DNA of 22,217 bases from Parachlorella kessleri (lineage: Eukaryota; Chlorophyta; Trebouxiophyceae; Chlorellales; Chlorellaceae). The notes under the pieces are model-generated. The model did no database searches. It was not told where the DNA came from and was given only the letters and a program-made list of their open reading frames with translations. The position numbers and the translations under genes are program-made. Of the stretch, positions 19,101-22,217 are shown piece by piece. Each line of letters begins with the position of its first letter. Positions within the stretch are counted from its first letter, which is position 1. Location of the stretch: assembly GCA_001598975.1 (NCBI GenBank), contig BBXU01001060.1:1-22217 (forward strand). Direction: 5' to 3'.

Positions 19101-20987
19101 CCCAGCAGTTTGAGGTGCTGCAGGCAAGTCCCTGGGCCGGGTGCCGCAGGCGCGTGGTACATCAGGAAGCCAGCATGTATGGACCAGGCCGAGCATGGTC
19201 AAGTAAACACCAGCACCAGATTAGCTAACCCGTTTGAACAGGCGCAGCAGCAAGGGGCTCCCGACCTTGCCTTTCAACCACACCCACCACCTGAACCCTT
19301 GGAGCCGGTCTGCTTGCTGACTTCTTATGGAGTCTTCATGTGCATCCCAGAAAGATGCGGCGCCCATCATACCCAGCAGCTGAGCTCAGCTGTAAGTGCC
19401 AGCTGCAGGCTGCCGTGCGTGCTGTGCGCAATGCCCGAGCCGAGTATGGCGTGGAGCCAGGCCGCAAGGTTGCCGCCACGCTTGCCATCGCCAGCCCGGA
19501 GCTGCGGGCGGCACTGGAGTCTGAGGCAGACGTGCTGGCCCTGCTTGCCAAGCTGGAGCGGGAGCAGGTGGGTGGGAGGGGACAGGAGGCGGGCGGGTGT
19601 GTGCATGGCTGAAGGTCAAACATGGTGGGCTCCTGGTGGGGCGGGGGAATGAGCTGCAGGCATATGCGCTGAAGAAGGGGGTGCTTGGGCTTGCTGTGCT
19701 TCCTGGTGGGCTGCCAGCTGTGGGGTGCTGCCTCCGGGACAGCATAGCGTAGCGTAATAGGATGCGATCCACAACCTCCGCTGGATTACTGGCGACGCAC
19801 GTGGGGCAGCTGCCATTGTGGGTGCCAGGGCTCGGTGGGTAGCGCTGTGCAGCTGCTGGGATTGGGTGCCCCGCCCACCTCAAACACAAATCCCACTGTA
19901 GCACACCGCAGCCGTTCCCAACTGTGGGCCACTTCTGGTGCTGTAGCTGACGTTTGTGAGTGGAGAGGAGGGCGCTGCGCTGTCTGGGCAGAAGGGCCAG
20001 ATAGAGCTGGTGGTGGGAGAAGGCATCGAGGCGTTCTTACCCATGGCAGGTGAGGGACTCCACACTGCTGCTGGGTGGCTGCTGGGCTTAGCCATGAGCA
20101 CCAAGAGAGGTGCCTTGGATTGCCGCAATGCCTCACTGTACAACCCGATGCCACGGTGAGGTATTGACAACTAAGGGCCTTACGGTCAAGCTGGAAACAG
20201 CAGGTCCCGGTGGCAGTGTGAAGGCGCGTGCCACTCTGCCCAGCTGTTGCTGCTGGTCTGGTGGCCTGCAGGAGTGGGGGTGAACCGGGGTTTCCCTTAG
20301 CCAAGCGTGTGTGGCGTTGTTGCAGCCGTTCCCACACACTTCCATCTAGAGTGGCTTGGTTTTAGTGGCGCTTCAGGCACCCAACACCGCTGCCATGCAG
20401 GGCTGTTTGATGCTGGCAAGGAGATTGAGCGGTTGAGTAAGCAGCAGGGCAAGGTGGAGAAGGAGCTCGCTGGCCTGGAGGTGAGAGCCTGTCTGAGCAT
20501 TCTCTTCCGGTAACTTGTTTGAGTATGCAACAGACAGTTGCGGACCCCTGGCCAAGCATCCACTTGTGGGGACGGCGGTGCGAGAAAAGGCGACGGGATT
20601 GTCGCCCTCCAGAAGGCCACAGCTTGTTGCCGCAGCGGGACTGGGCTGCAGTTACACGCTAAGTTCCTTTCCTGGGTAGGGTGTGATAGTTGCGGAGGTC
20701 TCTGCAGCACCCCTCGCCGGAATAATTTTACCACCACGTGGTGACATCTTTATATTTCAGGCAGGAACTAAGGGTGCGCCTGCCGGCCTCACTGGCTCTC
20801 CGCCGTGCCTGACTTCAATGCTGGCGCCGCCTAACCTGACCTACTGCAGGCTCGGCTAGCCAATCGGTCGTTTGTGGACAAGGCGCCCGCCAAGGTTGTT
20901 GAGGAGGTCCAGGCAGCCGCGCAGCAGGCCCGAGAGCAGCTAGCAGCGGTGCAGGACAAGATCGCCAAGTTCTCCCAGTTCCTTTGA
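11081..20987 (+). CDS. EMB2247: Valyl-tRNA synthetase, organelle (plastid) type, 1006 aa, 24 exons
   Basis: Class Ia synthetase that charges tRNA-Val and edits misloaded Thr. Exons: 11081-11318, 11427-11523, 11708-11918, 12125-12311, 12691-12779, 13000-13075, 13374-13509, 13814-13884, 14118-14269, 14517-14654, 14951-15078, 15343-15444, 15758-15874, 16112-16238, 16616-16700, 17098-17237, 17694-17833, 18196-18316, 18774-18876, 19041-19123, 19409-19567, 19947-20049, 20401-20480, 20850-20987 (TGA). The sum is 3021 bases, in frame. Residues 1-79 are Arg/Ser-rich like a transit peptide. The HIGH box is HMGH at 144-147, [10 protein letters not shown] closes exon 3, the editing domain has ATTRPET at 308-314 and GHDVNDYE from 369, [17 protein letters not shown] ends exon 11, and KMSKS is at 631-635. 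The C-terminus, from about 935, is the coiled coil of bacterial-type ValRS. Blocks follow Arabidopsis plastid/mitochondrial EMB2247 rather than the cytosolic enzyme. Three introns begin with GC: 13076-13373, 13510-13813 and 19124-19408. Exon 1 and the donor at 14270 are the least certain. Confidence 0.93.
12401..12451 (+). repeat. G-rich tract in intron 4 of valyl-tRNA synthetase
   Basis: A purine-rich stretch with a run of seven G residues, then runs of five, three, four, three, three and three G within about 50 bases. The G runs meet the usual pattern for a four-stranded G structure in the RNA and the coding DNA strand. Confidence 0.7.
15555..15601 (+). repeat. GCGT / GT simple repeat in intron 12 of valyl-tRNA synthetase
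   Basis: Alternating purine-pyrimidine tract made of GCGC, repeated GCGT units and then GT units, broken by one GGG. Sequences of this kind favour left-handed DNA and are prone to length change. It lies wholly inside the intron 15445-15757. Confidence 0.85.
16874..16889 (+). repeat. Two-unit telomere-like repeat in intron 15
   Basis: TTAACCCTAACCCTAA matches two CCCTAA units (TTAGGG on the other strand) inside the intron 16701-17097. Green-algal telomeres are usually TTTAGGG, so this may be a break-repair scar or chance. Confidence 0.5.
17257..17315 (+). repeat. Degenerate TCTAG-type repeat in intron 16
   Basis: About 58 bases just downstream of the donor at 17238, built from imperfect TCTAG/TCTGG units and ending in three near-perfect TCTAG copies. 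Some units read as CTAG palindromes. No coding role is apparent. Confidence 0.8.
17833..17859 (+). repeat. GGGT tandem repeat containing the 5' splice site of intron 17
   Basis: Six GGGT units start at the exon-intron boundary, so the donor GTGGGT at 17834 is the first of several identical candidates in a row. Only the first keeps the Arg codon phase (AG|G) to the next exon. The repeat has G-quadruplex potential. Confidence 0.85.
18325..18416 (+). repeat. Imperfect direct repeat of a GGGT block plus GGGCTGAAGG.GACGGC
   Basis: Two copies (18325-18357 and about 18379-18416, offset about 55 bases) each hold a GGTGGGTGGGTGGGCG-type block followed by GGGCTGAAGG(C/T)GACGGC. They lie in intron 18 (18317-18773), which also holds a further GGGT array. 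Local tandem duplication seems likely. Confidence 0.75.
18452..18477 (+). repeat. GGGT tandem repeat within intron 18
   Basis: Six consecutive GGGT units, the third G-rich array in this intron. It is of the same kind as the array at the donor of intron 17, which suggests repeated local expansion of donor-like sequence. Confidence 0.85.
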
Positions 20988-21638
20988 AAGCGGAGCCTCT
21001 CTCATGGACGCCGCGGCGGCAGTGCGGGCTCTGAAGGGCTCATGTGCATGTGGACAGCTGCATGGCCAAGCTGGAGCAAACCTTCGATTGAACAGCCCAT
21101 CACGGCACAGATTGGGTGACAAAGCATGCCAGTACTGATATGAGGGCCTGGCGTGGGAGTCCAACAGGGGCAGGTGGTGTGTCTCGAAACCTTGGCTGCT
21201 GGCCTTTGCTACGCAAAGTCCTCGAGGGCAACCGGAAACTGCAACGCCATGGGTTCCGTTGATACTTTACGCGAGTGGCTTGGGCCCCAGTCGGACTTTG
21301 CTCCTGGCCGCGCCTGCGCCATGTCATCACACCCGTCACGACCGAGCCCGCGCCAAGATGGAGGCAGCAAACTGCGCTACATGTCCCTCTCCAGGTTCAT
21401 TGATGGCACAATGACATGCAACGACACTGCAGAATTGTTCTTGGCGCATCCTCATTGGTTACACTCCCAGCCGAAGTCAGGCCGAAGCTGACAGGCAACT
21501 GACCATGCCAGCATGCCAAAAGGTCTAGGCCGGCGCCCCTGCTCCGGCGGGGGCTCTTATCCTCCTGACAGGTTGCATTGTGCTGATTCAAGATCGCTTT
21601 CCTGATATTTACCTTGTCGCCGTTCTGTCCAAGAAAGC
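20988..21638. other. Intergenic region downstream of valyl-tRNA synthetase
   Basis: Probably the 3' UTR of the synthetase and the promoter of the next gene. An open frame with ATG at 21250 runs to 21491, but its codons show no family I know and it ends without a donor that fits the next exon in phase. I saw no TGTAA motif within the first several hundred bases. Confidence 0.5.
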
Positions 21639-22172
21639 ATGGATCACCTTGAGGTGCGGCCTCGAGTAGACTTCCGAGCATGCGAACAGGTCACCAGCAT
21701 AGCTGGGCCTCAACACTTGTTTGACGTTGACTTTACAGGTGAAGAGCCGGCCCTTTGCGAGCCTCAGCTCCCAGGATAAGGACGTTTCAAAGAAGGCAAA
21801 GGAGCAGGGAGACATCAAGTATAACACTACCAAGGCGATCACAAAGACCCGGCATGCCCTGCAGCGGGACTGGAAGAAGGCGGCCACAGCAGCACGGGAG
21901 CACCCAGCAGTGGCAGTGGCTGTAGGCGTTGTTGCCACCTACACGGCGCTGCGAGTGGGCATCGAGGTTAGTAACAAGGGTTGCGGGCAACGTTATATCA
22001 GCGTCTGCGCTGTGCAAGCCACCCAAACCACGTGGTGCAATAGAGGTGCCGGGCATCTCTGTTAGGCAGCGAGTGCCTTCAAGCAGCGGTGTTAGGTTGG
22101 CCGGGCTTGGAAGTCCTACAACCAGCACCACAGTCTGCCGACTGTTTGTGGACACAGGTACTCAACCGGTAG
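21639..22172 (+). CDS. Tentative small membrane protein, about 97 aa, unknown family
   Basis: Best-supported exon is 21739-21966, between acceptor ctttacag and donor gttagt, open only in phase 0. It encodes a basic, Lys/Ala/Thr-rich stretch (KKAKEQGD, TKTRHALQRDWKKAATAAREH) followed by a hydrophobic helix (PAVAVAVGVVATYTAL) that could span a membrane. A possible first exon, 21639-21689, has a good start context (aaagcATGG) and ends CAG|gtcacc in the right phase, but the implied intron is only 49 bases. A possible last exon, 22158-22172, adds VLNR and a TAG. With these the protein would be 97 residues with a single C-terminal helix, as in tail-anchored proteins. I do not recognise the family. 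The end exons are inferences from splice signals alone; the gene may extend past the window. Confidence 0.45.
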
Positions 22173-22217
22173 ACACTCCATAGCATGCAACTGGGCCTGG
22201 GCTGCTGGAGGGATGGA

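Noticed and set aside
21153..21491. A 112-codon plus-strand open frame as the first exon of the last gene
   Set aside because: The weak donor near its middle (21395) would be in the wrong phase for the only open phase of the exon at 21739, and no family match is seen.

Overview
The window is nuclear DNA of an intron-dense green alga. A trebouxiophyte such as a Chlorella or Coccomyxa relative is my best guess, but the genus is not determined. The reasons are GC-rich short exons split by introns of about 50-470 bases, a plastid-type valyl-tRNA synthetase of the plant kind, green-lineage TGTAA motifs past some genes, and G-rich repeats in introns. There are no operons, rRNA, tRNA, CRISPR arrays or recognisable transposons. 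None of the gene models is a single open frame; I built them by joining exons across splice sites, checking the phase of every junction and comparing with remembered family sequences.

Layout: (1) 1-2369 (+), the 3' part of an aquaporin gene. (2) 2370-3603, intergenic, with a 28-base palindrome. (3) 3604-7276 (+), a complete second aquaporin of 12 exons and 324 residues, a tandem paralog of the first with the same intron positions. (4) 7277-8039, the spacer between converging genes. (5) 8040 to about 10875 (-), a homolog of the animal KIAA0930 (DUF2045) family, six visible exons, function unknown. (6) about 10876-11080, a short divergent promoter region. (7) 11081-20987 (+), a 24-exon, 1006-residue organelle-type valyl-tRNA synthetase with an N-terminal presequence. 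(8) 20988-22217, spacer plus a tentative small membrane-protein gene.

The genes do not form a pathway. The aquaporins are water channels by their pore residues, the synthetase charges organellar tRNA-Val, and the KIAA0930 homolog is uncharacterised. The most unusual signals are in splicing. Eight of 47 introns in the four firm models begin with GC instead of GT. Both aquaporins need an 8-base microexon, and at one shared position one paralog has a GT donor and the other a GC donor.
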